The translations under genes and the position numbers were made by a program. From a bacterium (GTDB lineage: Bacteria; UBP14; UBA6098; JAFGQG01), in NCBI GenBank assembly GCA_016930435.1, contig JAFGGQ010000047.1:1-25204 (forward strand): a stretch of DNA of 25,204 bases. The letters run 5' to 3'. Numbering within the stretch: position 1 is the first letter of the stretch; each line of letters opens with the position of its first letter. Under the pieces are notes generated by a model, which worked only from the letters and a program-made list of their open reading frames with translations, did not search any database and had not been told where the DNA came from. Positions 16,247 to 24,373 of this stretch are shown here, one piece after another.

Positions 16247-16552
16247 ATGGCGAATTCGGGATCAGATAGAGAAGCCTTAGGCATGATAGAGACCAAAGGT
16301 TTGGTGGCTTTGATTGAAGCTTCTGATGCTATGGTTAAGGCTGCTGATGTTGTTTTGGTCGCTTATGAAAAGATCGGTGGAGGCTTTGTTACGGTATTAG
16401 TTCGGGGAGATGTTGCAGCTTGCAAGGCGGCCACCGAAGCAGGTGCTATGGCTGCTCAAAAGATAGGCGAGCTGATTAGCGTTCATGTTATTCCAAGACC
16501 CCACGAAAACGTCCATAAGGTCTTTCCATCAGGATTGCCCAGCGAAAAATAA
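16247..16552 (+). CDS. BMC-H bacterial microcompartment shell protein (PduA/EutM/CcmK family)
   Basis: BMC-H proteins form hexamers that tile the protein shell of microcompartments enclosing enzymes with volatile or toxic intermediates. The whole length (101 residues) is one BMC fold: [21 protein letters not shown], the conserved edge lysine K31 (VKAADV), the pore loop KIGGGFVTV (42-50; PduA-type proteins have GSG), [18 protein letters not shown], and the hexamer-edge PRPH (83-86). A strong ribosome site, AAGGAGG at 16234-16240, lies 6 bases before the ATG, which suggests high expression. No other shell type (BMC-T, BMC-P/EutN) and no typical cargo enzyme is in the window, so this is a solitary shell gene here. 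The rest of the locus may lie elsewhere in the genome, or the protein may have a non-canonical use. Confidence 0.96.
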   Translation: MANSGSDREALGMIETKGLVALIEASDAMVKAADVVLVAYEKIGGGFVTVLVRGDVAACKAATEAGAMAAQKIGELISVHVIPRPHENVHKVFPSGLPSEK

Positions 16553-16616
16553 AAGATTCTCTGCCTTCCTTATCCTTTTAAGTAGGTTGATTTGGTAACT
16601 TTCCAGGGGAGAAACC

Positions 16617-16652
16617 ATGGGTTTGCCACGATTTGATCTGGATAAAATTTAA
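16617..16652 (+). CDS. Possible 11-codon micro-ORF after the shell gene
   Basis: An ATG with a well-spaced ribosome-site-like AGGGGAG (16605-16611, 5 bases away) opens the peptide MGLPRFDLDKI and then stops. It may be the 5' remnant of a lost gene, a leader peptide, or chance. The good ribosome site is the only reason to list it. Confidence 0.2.
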   Translation: MGLPRFDLDKI

Positions 16653-16702
16653 GCTTTTATACTTGATATCTAGTCCTGAGATATGTAAACAGTATCAACA
16701 TT

Positions 16703-16786
16703 ATGGCATTTGTACGAGGTCTAAAAAAGGCGGGTCTATTAAGCGCCTGGGCAATGAGGAATAAAAGTAATTTAATAGATGACTAA
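16703..16786 (+). CDS. Possible 27-residue basic micro-ORF overlapping the methyltransferase start
   Basis: The ORF begins MAFVRGLKKAGLLSAWAM and ends NLIDD. Its stop lies inside the first codons of the methyltransferase (ATGACTAA), an 8-base overlap compatible with translational coupling. There is no clear ribosome site before its own ATG. No recognised family; it may be a leader peptide or chance. Confidence 0.2.
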   Translation: MAFVRGLKKAGLLSAWAMRNKSNLIDD

Positions 16787-17594
16787 AAATAACAAACTAA
16801 ACGATCTCTCAGGAAAAGAGTGGATCAAATTCCAGAAATCGTGGTTCATTCATAATCCGCCGCCCCGTGAAAAGGGGGTGCTGGTCCATCCTGCAAAGTT
16901 CCCGGAAACACTCGTACAGGAGTTCATCGAGTTCTTCACTAAAGAGGGGCAAACTGTACTGGACCCCATGATGGGTACCGGAAGTGCGCTTCTGGCATGC
17001 GCCGCATGCGGAAGGAACGGCATCGGTATCGAACTCAATCCGAAATATGCCGAGATCGCTCAACAGCGGATAGAAGGTTTTAAAACAAATGGGGGCTATA
17101 ACCCAAATAAAGTGATGCTAAAAGTGGTCGTAGAGAATGCCGTGAACATCACTAATTTGGATTTTCCGGAGGTGGACTACATCATCACCAGCCCTCCCTA
17201 CTGGGATATGCTTCGTATGCGCGGCGCCCACACACAGAAAAAACGCCGGGAAGACGACGACCTCGACGTCTGGTATTCCGACGACCCTGACGATCTTGGC
17301 AATATTGACAGTTACGATGAATTTGTTGATAGATTATGTGATATATACATTAAACTAATGCCGGTGCTAAAGGACAAGGGTTATATAACAATTATTGTAA
17401 AAAATGTCAAGAAAAAGGGGAAGGTATATCCTCTCGCATGGGACATCGGCAAAAAATTGGGCGAAGTCTATACACTCAAGGATGAACGGATCTGGTGCCA
17501 GGATAATCAGAAGTTGTCACCTTACGGAATCTATAATGCATGGGTGTCGAATACTTTTCATCATTACTGCTTGAATTTCCGGAAGGAAAAGTAA
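16779..17594 (+). CDS. DNA methyltransferase with TSPPYW motif, orphan
   Basis: A SAM-dependent amino-methyltransferase, probably forming N4-methylcytosine or N6-methyladenine. The order is X-like region (HPAKFPETLVQEFIEFF, 37-53), motif I LDPMMGTGS (61-69) with GIELNPKYAEIAQQRI, then catalytic motif IV TSPPYW (137-142), then IKLMPVLKDKGYITIIVKNV (191-210). The middle segment (about 145-180) is short and very charged (KKRREDDDLDVW, SDDPDD), so the target-recognition part is small or unusual. Length 271. No restriction endonuclease or specificity subunit is adjacent, so it appears to be an orphan modification or regulatory enzyme. There is a weak ribosome site, a gap of 226 bases before it and 178 after it. 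The recognition site cannot be deduced. Confidence 0.85.
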   Translation: MTKNNKLNDLSGKEWIKFQKSWFIHNPPPREKGVLVHPAKFPETLVQEFIEFFTKEGQTVLDPMMGTGSALLACAACGRNGIGIELNPKYAEIAQQRIEGFKTNGGYNPNKVMLKVVVENAVNITNLDFPEVDYIITSPPYWDMLRMRGAHTQKKRREDDDLDVWYSDDPDDLGNIDSYDEFVDRLCDIYIKLMPVLKDKGYITIIVKNVKKKGKVYPLAWDIGKKLGEVYTLKDERIWCQDNQKLSPYGIYNAWVSNTFHHYCLNFRKEK

Positions 17595-17772
17595 GACAGA
17601 AAGTGCAAAAACAGATGATGACCCGACTGCATTTCACGGGATGATTATACCCTTTTAAATGTAACAGGATATCAGGATATATTCAGGAGATTAAATAATG
17701 CAATAACCTGTAGTGTTTGCAGATCTCGTTAGGAAAAATAAACTTATGTAAGAAAGACAAAGTAATATTACA

Positions 17773-18504
17773 ATGAATAAAAAGAATCCGCTAATCGCTT
17801 TTATGGCAATTATATTATCAACATCCATGTGTTTCTCTCAAAACGATATTCCATCAAGTCCACGGTCACGTGAGGCAATTAATCGGGTAACACAGGGATT
17901 AGAAAAGGAAGTTGCAAATAAAAAATTAAGATATGGATCACCAATTTTTATCAGGATTTTTAAGGAAGAAATGGAGCTTGAAGTTTGGATAAAAGAAGAT
18001 AGCGATAATTTTATATTTTTTAAGAGCTATTCCATTTGCACGTATGGTTCCGGTGGGCTAGGTCCCAAAACAATGCAAGGAGATGGAAAAGCACCCGAAG
18101 GCTTCTACTATGTACTACCGAATAGGCTAAATCCGTTAAGTGACTTTCACCTCTCTTTTAACCTTGGCTATCCAAATCGGTATGATAGATATCATAAAAG
18201 AACAGGCGGGGCTTTAATGGTTCACGGTAGTTGTGTTTCAATAGGTTGTTATGCGATGACAAACAGTAGTATTGAGGAAATCTATGCGCTTGCCGATGCG
18301 GCATTTAGAAATGGTCAGCGGTTTTTCAGGGTTCATATTTTCCCCTTTAAAATGGAAGATGAAAATATGGTAAAGCATAATAAATCAGAGTGGTATTCAT
18401 TCTGGGAGAACTTAAAGGAAGGATATGACTATTTTGAAAATAATGATAATATGCCGCCAAACGTAGAAGTAGTAAATGGTAGATACGTTTTTAATAGTCC
18501 TTAA
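17773..18504 (+). CDS. YafK-type L,D-transpeptidase family protein, exported
   Basis: YkuD-fold enzymes act on peptidoglycan stem peptides; YafK-type members in E. coli (DpaA) can cleave the Lpp-peptidoglycan link. The protein (243 residues) begins with a signal peptide (MNKKNPLIAFMAIILSTSMCFSQ); the cleaved region starts near residue 23-24. The catalytic motif is HGSCVSIGCYAM (151-162), with H151 and nucleophile C159; KAPEGFYYVLPNRLNP upstream is also typical of YafK. The C-terminal part (SIEEIYALADAAFRNGQRFFRVHIFPF) matches the family. Its codons are visibly richer in A/T than the flanking giant genes, and it has no clear ribosome site, which may point to separate acquisition. It is isolated, with long gaps on both sides. 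Confidence 0.9.
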   Translation: MNKKNPLIAFMAIILSTSMCFSQNDIPSSPRSREAINRVTQGLEKEVANKKLRYGSPIFIRIFKEEMELEVWIKEDSDNFIFFKSYSICTYGSGGLGPKTMQGDGKAPEGFYYVLPNRLNPLSDFHLSFNLGYPNRYDRYHKRTGGALMVHGSCVSIGCYAMTNSSIEEIYALADAAFRNGQRFFRVHIFPFKMEDENMVKHNKSEWYSFWENLKEGYDYFENNDNMPPNVEVVNGRYVFNSP

Positions 18505-18583
18505 CCTCGGCTAATAATCGGATTAACCCGAAAGCAGGGCCAGTGCATTTTATGAAGTTTTGTAGCCGTTCAAAATCCTCTTA

Positions 18584-18670
18584 GTGAATAAAAATCTGTA
18601 TCTCTCAAGCCTGCCTTTACTGATCGTGGCAGGATGTCAGAAAATCTTGGGTAACCAAATATTAGGGTGA
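18584..18670 (+). CDS. Possible 28-residue micro-lipoprotein or lipoprotein remnant
   Basis: A GTG-started ORF encodes a textbook lipoprotein signal peptide: NKN, then the hydrophobic core LYLSSLPLLIVAGC with lipobox VAGC (Cys18), then only ten residues (QKILGNQILG) before TGA. No ribosome site precedes it, and the frame is closed just upstream (TAG at 18563). It could be a tiny lipoprotein similar in design to entericidins or lysis lipoproteins, or the 5' remnant of a decayed lipoprotein gene. Confidence 0.35.
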   Translation: MNKNLYLSSLPLLIVAGCQKILGNQILG

Positions 18671-18726
18671 TAATACATGCTGTTTTTCTATTTAAAATTT
18701 ACCGCAGAATAGCAATTGAATAAATA

Positions 18727-18757
18727 TTGACTTTATTATCTTCAAATCCTATATTTA
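18727..18757 (+). promoter_or_regulatory. Candidate promoter for the giant secreted protein gene
   Basis: TTG at 18727-18729 (within TTGACT) is followed after 20 bases by TATATTTA (18750-18757), seven of eight compatible with TAnnTTTG. This gives a leader of about 85 bases ending in the strong ribosome site at 18832-18840. Confidence 0.45.
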
Positions 18758-18847
18758 TTTTTTAAAATTAGCTTCAGTGAAAGGATAAAATGGTTCACTG
18801 AGCCATTTATTGCCCAAATATCAACGAATTTAGGAGGGAGTATTTAA

Positions 18848-21800
18848 ATGAAAATAAGCATTTTGATGAGTACCTTTATCATTCTTATTCATGCTTTCTC
18901 GTGGAGTCAGACCATCCCCTTGAGCTCCTTCCCCGACGTAACGGTCCAGCATTCGCAAAGGTCCCGGTTTATTGATAATGAAGTTGAGTCCGGGTATCCG
19001 GTTGTTTTTCGGGAACTATCCGGGAATATACCGCATTTTGCCGCCGAGATACCATGTAACATCTTAATCTACACCAATTGTGATTCCTTTCACGGCTGGT
19101 TTTTCAGGGATTCATTCGACAGTATCAAGACCATCCTGGAATCCGCGGGGAACACTGTAACCGTGGAGGACCGGCGCGGCATTCCCGATCTTTCCATTAT
19201 CCTTCCGGGTGATTATTCCCAGTTCTGGTTCATCGATGGAAATAATTTTGGAGACACCACCTTATCAATGGCGGAAAGGGATTCCATAATTGCTTTTGCA
19301 GAACGGGGTGGTGGATTGGCGGTCATTTCTGATCATGAACCGGGCTACACCATGGATGCCAATTTCATCAGTAATACCTGGGAAGTAGATTTTAATGGCT
19401 GGTATGATCACACCAGAACGGGAACGGTAGAATGCAATACGGGGGCAATACTGTATGATCATCCTATTAACTATGGCTTCAGCTCTATTGTAACCACACC
19501 CAGCTCCAGCCGTATCCAGTACAGGGGGACCAGCGCCGGTTTCAGGCCCGTCTCCCGATACGAAGGTGATACCCTCCAGGCAGTGTTGATTGAGGGGAGC
19601 CTGCGTATCTTTTTCGATTGTACATTGATCCGGTTTCTAAATGGTTATCTCGATGATTGTTCTAATGCCGGGGAATTTATCAGTAACCTGGCCTGCTGGC
19701 TGGAGCCTTCGGGTTGCGGTTGTACATCTCCCATCTCTATCGAATCGGTTTGGTTCTTCGAGGAAACCGACTGCAATGATAGCAACCTGATAACTATTTG
19801 TTATGAGTTGACCGGCGATACCGCGGATATTTACCTGCAAATGAGCGATGATGCCGGCGCCACATGGTCTGTACCCTTGTCCACTTTGTTCGGCGCATCC
19901 GGAGACCTCGGTTTTGATGTAGCTCCCGGAGAACATTGCTTCCAATGGGTGATGAACGATGATTTCCCCGGTCATGAAGGTTGCGATTTCCGCGTAGGGG
20001 TTTCCACTGAACCCATTAGCTATGAATATTACCTGCCTATGGTCATAAATTACACTTCCTGCGCCAGCGGAACGGGCAGCCGGCTATATCTTCAGGCGAC
20101 CTACGATTCCACCTATTTCGAAATAGATTTTGAGAATGACGGCACGGTGGATACTGCTGGATTCCTACCCGAAGCCGGAACGGTATCCTTCTCAACCCCT
20201 CAAATCCGGCCAGGTACATACATAATCACCGATAATCCTGTGCAGATCTGGTATTCCTACTACTGCTCCAATCATGGCATCTACGAGGACGGCAGTCTTG
20301 ACTACAGTATTTTCCCGGTTTCAATGTGCGGCTCAAATTATTGCATCTTCCCGGCCCATTCCACATCTATACTTGCTATCGAGGATAGCACGGTAGTCCG
20401 GGTGGACAGCGATTATTCCGGTTCAGTCGATCTTTCATTCATACTCAACTCCGGAGAAGATACCACTCTCAGTTTATTGACCTCACCTGCCCATATTTTT
20501 ACCGGTGGCGGAGAGAAGATAGCCGTGGTCAATCATTTCCACTCTGCCGATTATTACAGCGCAACGGCAGCGTACATGCTTCTTCCCGTTGAACGCCTGG
20601 GGGATCATTACTATGCCCCACCAGTCCATCCATACAGTCTTGATGCGGATTCCCTGAATTCCAGGGTAGAAGTCATTGCTGTTCAGGCAGGGACTAACCT
20701 CTTAATAAATGGGACTTTGTACACTCCTGAAGCGGGGGAGTTAATTACGGTAGTAACAGAAAGCGAGATATCGGTTATATCTGACCGCCCGGTAGCAGCA
20801 GCTTATATCTCGGATGTTCTGGCTACCGATCCCTGGGGTTCACATGAACTCAGGCATTATATGTATGCTTTCCCCTTGCTGCCTGAAGGGGGATCAAGCA
20901 CCCGCACCGCCTTGCCAGGCATCGGTTCAGCCTCCACACACGGTTTCCCGCAACGGCAATATGCGCTGGCCTCTTTCTCCGATTATAATCTGGTTGAGAT
21001 TGATGCCCTGGGTGATGGCATCGTGGATACCTCTTTTTACCTTGATGCCGGTGAGATTGCCCTTTTCAGGGAGGATGAATATCCGCCCCTAAGCAGTGGT
21101 TTTACCCGTCTGAAAAGCGAATTCCCCCTGCAGGTAAGTTACTCCTTAAGAGGCTGGTGGTCCGGTGTCTCCGAAAGAACATTCGGAAGGCTTATCATGT
21201 CCAGTGGAGTTGCAGAACGGGTGATTGCAGAAGGTTGCCTTGATTCACGCCCACCTGTGGTAGATCTGATATGCCCGGATGATATCCTCAGAGGGGGCGA
21301 TACCGTGTATTTTGAATGGAGCGCGGAGGACGAATTCCTCTCCGAATACCCCTATGAATTGACCCTTAATTATTGCGGATTCGAGGACACCATCAGTTGG
21401 CTGGATAACGGTTTCAGCTGGGTAGTTCCGAATCTGTACTGTGAAGAAGCCTGGTTTCAGGTAAGTGCCCGGGACCTCTTCTGTAATTGGGGATACGCGA
21501 TATGCTTCTTCGAAATAAGACCGGTTTCAGTGATCCCAACTATCGATTCCGTATGGTTCTGGGAAGAGACGGAGTGCAATGATAGCAACTGGGTTTACAT
21601 TTGCTATTTGCTCAGCGGCGATACTGCCGATATCAATATCGGAATCAGTGCGGACAGCGGGGAAAGTTGGCGGGGACCAGGTGAAGAATGGTTTGTTTCC
21701 CTGGAGGATACGGTCGGGGATTATGGACTGGGAATCCCACCGGGAGTGCATTGCTTCAGATGGTTGCTCAGCGATGACCTTCCCGGCCAGGAAGGTTACC

Positions 21801-24094
21801 GGTGGCTGGTACAGGGTGGATTAGAAGCTTATCTGGATACTTTTGAGATAATAGACTCCTTCAGCCTTGGGTTGCGCTCATCCTACGGATTAGGCCTGGG
21901 CTACGGCGAAGACCGATTCTGGATATATGACCCTACCGAAGGCTATGTGTATGTCAGTGAATGCCCTGTCTATTCGGTCTGCGAAGCTGAAGATTCTTTC
22001 TTTATCGGTACCGGTTATAATTGCGATATTGATTACGCGGATGGCTATATCTACTTCTGCACCAATCGCTCAGCTACACTGGCCGATGATAGTTTAAAAC
22101 GGATGGATGTATATACCCGGTATATAGAACTCCTCTACGTTTTTTCGGGGGCTCAGGATATCGAAGGGGTAGCCCTTACCGGAGACCAGCTCTTCGCTTC
22201 ACAATGCGGGAGATCTGTGAGTACGCTCTGGAGACTATATGCCCTGGACTTGACTATATTACCAGCCACTGAAATCGATACCTTTATTTCAGAACCTTTC
22301 GGGGATTGTAATACCCTGGAGGGACTGGCTTATGCGAACGGTTATTTATGGGGGAGTAATAATAATGGCCGTATTGCCCAGATCGATCTACGGGACAGCG
22401 CTATTGTGGGTTGCTATCCCGTACCTAATGTAGGAATGGGGGCGGAAGGATTATGCTGGAACGGTGAATATTTATGGTATCAAAATAATGCTACCCGAAA
22501 TATCTATCAGATCAACCTGACCGATTTCACGGCAAGTAGTTTCACCGCCTCCGAAGCCCTGGACTCAAGATCACCCGAAGTTGAATTAGTATGTGCCGAC
22601 ACATTAACAGCCCTGGATACCGTAACTTTTAGCTGGGACGTAGATGAGCTATTTGGTATCGATAGTCCCGGCTCACTGTTTATCGATTATTGCGGCTACA
22701 GCGAAACATATTTTCCTGAAGAAAATTCTATTGATTGGGTAGTTCCGGAATTGGCATGTGATTCCGTGTTTTTGCGGGTGGCTATCCGTGATTCATTCTG
22801 CAACTGGGGGGACGGCCGATGCTATTTCCATATCGTCATGCCTGGAACCTTATGGTGCATACTTCCCGATACAGTAGCCTTTCCGGGCGATAGTCTGCTG
22901 GTGCCGGTACATTATTCCATTAACCAGAGCCTTTACACAGAAGGTTTCTTCTGCTCCATTTACTATCACCCGGAAGTGGCAGAGATCGGGGAATTGGTCA
23001 TCGCGGGAACCGTTATGGAGGAATGGGAAAGTCCGTTATTGACACCAATCGGGGCTGGTGAAGTGGAATTATCCGGCGCAGGGCAATTTTATCCCGGTAC
23101 AAGTTTGTTATGCTATTTAAAGATACGGGTGCTTGATTCCGCTCCACCGGGGAGCTACTCGGGCTTAGATTATGGAGATATCGAGCTGATCGATTCCGGT
23201 ATTCCCAGAGCGGGTCGGAACGGCTCTATTATGGCCCTTTTCAGGCCCTTGGAATGGATGGTGGACCTGGTCTTTGACGGAACGGAAGAAGCCTTGAATA
23301 CTACTCTAACCATGGGGGTCAGTCATTTTGGTTCGGATGCCTACGACCGGGGTCTGGATATACTTGGCCTGCCCTTACCGGAAGCCACCCGAGCCTGGTT
23401 CATGCTCGATGATCCTCTAAATCCCCATATCACTCAATTATTCCGGGACATTCGCAACCTTGAACCGGTTCCTATTTGCTGGGAAATCAAGACATCCAAA
23501 TCTTCCGGCCAGGTAGGCTGGAATCCTGCCCTGCTGCCACCTGGCGACTTTATCCTCAACGGATTCCTGGATATGCGATTGAATGACCATTTCACTTACC
23601 TGGAAAACGAGATTATATCCGTTTGCTATGATCGCCCCCGTCCAAGGTTCTTTGAACTCTCTCTGTCTGAGGGTTGGAATATGGTTTCCTTTCCGGTACT
23701 TCCGGTGTGGGGCGCCTTGCCGGACCGGATACCATCAATGATAGGGGAGGCATATTGGTACGATCCAGAGCTCAGGGCCTACAGGGCTGTAGCGCTGCCC
23801 GAACGAGGAAAAGGATATTGGATATTTTCAAATGCGGATACCCTTATCGATATGGCCGGCATTCCCGTTAATAGCTATCAGCTCCCGGTCAGCGTAGGCT
23901 GGAATATGATAGGTTCTCTCCATGAGCCTATAGCCTTTACCGAAATCAGTTTTGATCCGCCAGCCAGCTTTATTCCCCCGCAGTATGGCTTTGAAAGCGG
24001 GGGTTATATTGTTTCAACGATCATCGTTCCGGGTAAGGCCTATTGGGTGATCTCAAGTGGAAATTCATTGATCAGGGCTTCATTGGCAGAATAA
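18848..24094 (+). CDS. Giant secreted modular protein (1748 residues) without visible T9SS sorting domain
   Basis: An exported protein: a signal peptide (MKISILMSTFIILIHAFSWSQ) and no later membrane segment. Modules: residues 70-290 contain a Rossmann-like/glutamine-amidotransferase-like stretch (NILIYTNCDS, AFAERGGGLAVISDHEPG). Module A (298-385) and its copy A' (899-989) share SVWF(F/W)EET(D/E)CNDSN, TGDTADI/SGDTADI and a Cys-containing HCF. Residues 390-790 weakly resemble IgGFc-binding-protein-like adhesin domains (AYMLLPVERLGDHYYAPP). Module B (801-890) and B' (1241-1329) share the LNYCGF/IDYCGY and FCNWG motifs with paired cysteines. Residues 1000-1240 look like a beta-propeller (LAYANGYLWGSNNNGRIAQIDL). 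A cohesin-like domain (about 1334-1461) and a GWN-repeat module (1462-1748; GWNMVSFPV, GWNMIGSL) match the secreted protein at the window start. Unlike that protein it stops right after the GWN module. Surface or adhesive function is inferred; no enzymatic site is certain. A strong AGGAGG lies 10 bases before the ATG. Confidence 0.88.
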   Translation: MKISILMSTFIILIHAFSWSQTIPLSSFPDVTVQHSQRSRFIDNEVESGYPVVFRELSGNIPHFAAEIPCNILIYTNCDSFHGWFFRDSFDSIKTILESAGNTVTVEDRRGIPDLSIILPGDYSQFWFIDGNNFGDTTLSMAERDSIIAFAERGGGLAVISDHEPGYTMDANFISNTWEVDFNGWYDHTRTGTVECNTGAILYDHPINYGFSSIVTTPSSSRIQYRGTSAGFRPVSRYEGDTLQAVLIEGSLRIFFDCTLIRFLNGYLDDCSNAGEFISNLACWLEPSGCGCTSPISIESVWFFEETDCNDSNLITICYELTGDTADIYLQMSDDAGATWSVPLSTLFGASGDLGFDVAPGEHCFQWVMNDDFPGHEGCDFRVGVSTEPISYEYYLPMVINYTSCASGTGSRLYLQATYDSTYFEIDFENDGTVDTAGFLPEAGTVSFSTPQIRPGTYIITDNPVQIWYSYYCSNHGIYEDGSLDYSIFPVSMCGSNYCIFPAHSTSILAIEDSTVVRVDSDYSGSVDLSFILNSGEDTTLSLLTSPAHIFTGGGEKIAVVNHFHSADYYSATAAYMLLPVERLGDHYYAPPVHPYSLDADSLNSRVEVIAVQAGTNLLINGTLYTPEAGELITVVTESEISVISDRPVAAAYISDVLATDPWGSHELRHYMYAFPLLPEGGSSTRTALPGIGSASTHGFPQRQYALASFSDYNLVEIDALGDGIVDTSFYLDAGEIALFREDEYPPLSSGFTRLKSEFPLQVSYSLRGWWSGVSERTFGRLIMSSGVAERVIAEGCLDSRPPVVDLICPDDILRGGDTVYFEWSAEDEFLSEYPYELTLNYCGFEDTISWLDNGFSWVVPNLYCEEAWFQVSARDLFCNWGYAICFFEIRPVSVIPTIDSVWFWEETECNDSNWVYICYLLSGDTADINIGISADSGESWRGPGEEWFVSLEDTVGDYGLGIPPGVHCFRWLLSDDLPGQEGYRWLVQGGLEAYLDTFEIIDSFSLGLRSSYGLGLGYGEDRFWIYDPTEGYVYVSECPVYSVCEAEDSFFIGTGYNCDIDYADGYIYFCTNRSATLADDSLKRMDVYTRYIELLYVFSGAQDIEGVALTGDQLFASQCGRSVSTLWRLYALDLTILPATEIDTFISEPFGDCNTLEGLAYANGYLWGSNNNGRIAQIDLRDSAIVGCYPVPNVGMGAEGLCWNGEYLWYQNNATRNIYQINLTDFTASSFTASEALDSRSPEVELVCADTLTALDTVTFSWDVDELFGIDSPGSLFIDYCGYSETYFPEENSIDWVVPELACDSVFLRVAIRDSFCNWGDGRCYFHIVMPGTLWCILPDTVAFPGDSLLVPVHYSINQSLYTEGFFCSIYYHPEVAEIGELVIAGTVMEEWESPLLTPIGAGEVELSGAGQFYPGTSLLCYLKIRVLDSAPPGSYSGLDYGDIELIDSGIPRAGRNGSIMALFRPLEWMVDLVFDGTEEALNTTLTMGVSHFGSDAYDRGLDILGLPLPEATRAWFMLDDPLNPHITQLFRDIRNLEPVPICWEIKTSKSSGQVGWNPALLPPGDFILNGFLDMRLNDHFTYLENEIISVCYDRPRPRFFELSLSEGWNMVSFPVLPVWGALPDRIPSMIGEAYWYDPELRAYRAVALPERGKGYWIFSNADTLIDMAGIPVNSYQLPVSVGWNMIGSLHEPIAFTEISFDPPASFIPPQYGFESGGYIVSTIIVPGKAYWVISSGNSLIRASLAE

Positions 24095-24155
24095 TCCCTG
24101 GTAGTAAACACCGCTTTTAAGCCAATGAAAATTATCCATTCTTTCCCATTTGATA

Positions 24156-24204
24156 AGCATTTGCGCTCCAGTTAAAGCCTGGATAATGCTAATAGAATCC
24201 TTTT
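24156..24204 (+). terminator. Possible terminator hairpin after the giant gene
   Basis: AGCATT (24156-24161) pairs with AATGCT (24185-24190), and inside it CCAG (24168-24171) pairs with CTGG (24179-24182). A TTTT run begins at 24201, ten bases after the stem, so termination is uncertain. Confidence 0.28.
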
Positions 24205-24294
24205 ATTATTATATCATTAATAATAGCGCTTTGTAAATTTTTATTAAGGATGTAAGCCCTATTTTAATAATTAAACTATGTAATTAGAAATATC

Positions 24295-24324
24295 TTGACT
24301 TTTAAAATCATAAAGATAATATTG
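24295..24324 (+). promoter_or_regulatory. Candidate promoter for the symporter gene
   Basis: TTG at 24295-24297 (within TTGACT) is followed after 19 bases by TAATATTG (24317-24324), one mismatch from TAnnTTTG. The leader would be about 45 bases and carries AAGGAGG at 24363-24369. Confidence 0.45.
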
Positions 24325-24373
24325 CATTCCATTCAAAAAGGCGGAGTTAAATCAGTTGCCCAAAGGAGGTTAG

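Larger units (their letters stand above)
18505..18847. other. 343-base A+T-rich gap before the giant gene
   Basis: This gap holds a 28-codon lipoprotein-like ORF (18584-18670), a promoter-like pair (18727-18757) and a strong ribosome site AGGAGGGAG (18832-18840) for the following gene. No convincing terminator, RNA gene or mobile-element end was seen in the rest. Confidence 0.5.

Noticed and set aside
16591-16764. Open frame overlapping the micro-ORF that could indicate a frameshifted gene after the shell protein
   Set aside because: It has no plausible start with a ribosome site, and the translation (e.g. SSPEICKQYQHYGICTRSKK) matches no family I recognise.
16858-16880. CCCC...GGGG hairpin in the methyltransferase 5' end as another copy of the G+C-rich element
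   Set aside because: It encodes NPPPREKG, which seems to belong to the conserved N-terminus of this methyltransferase type rather than an insertion.
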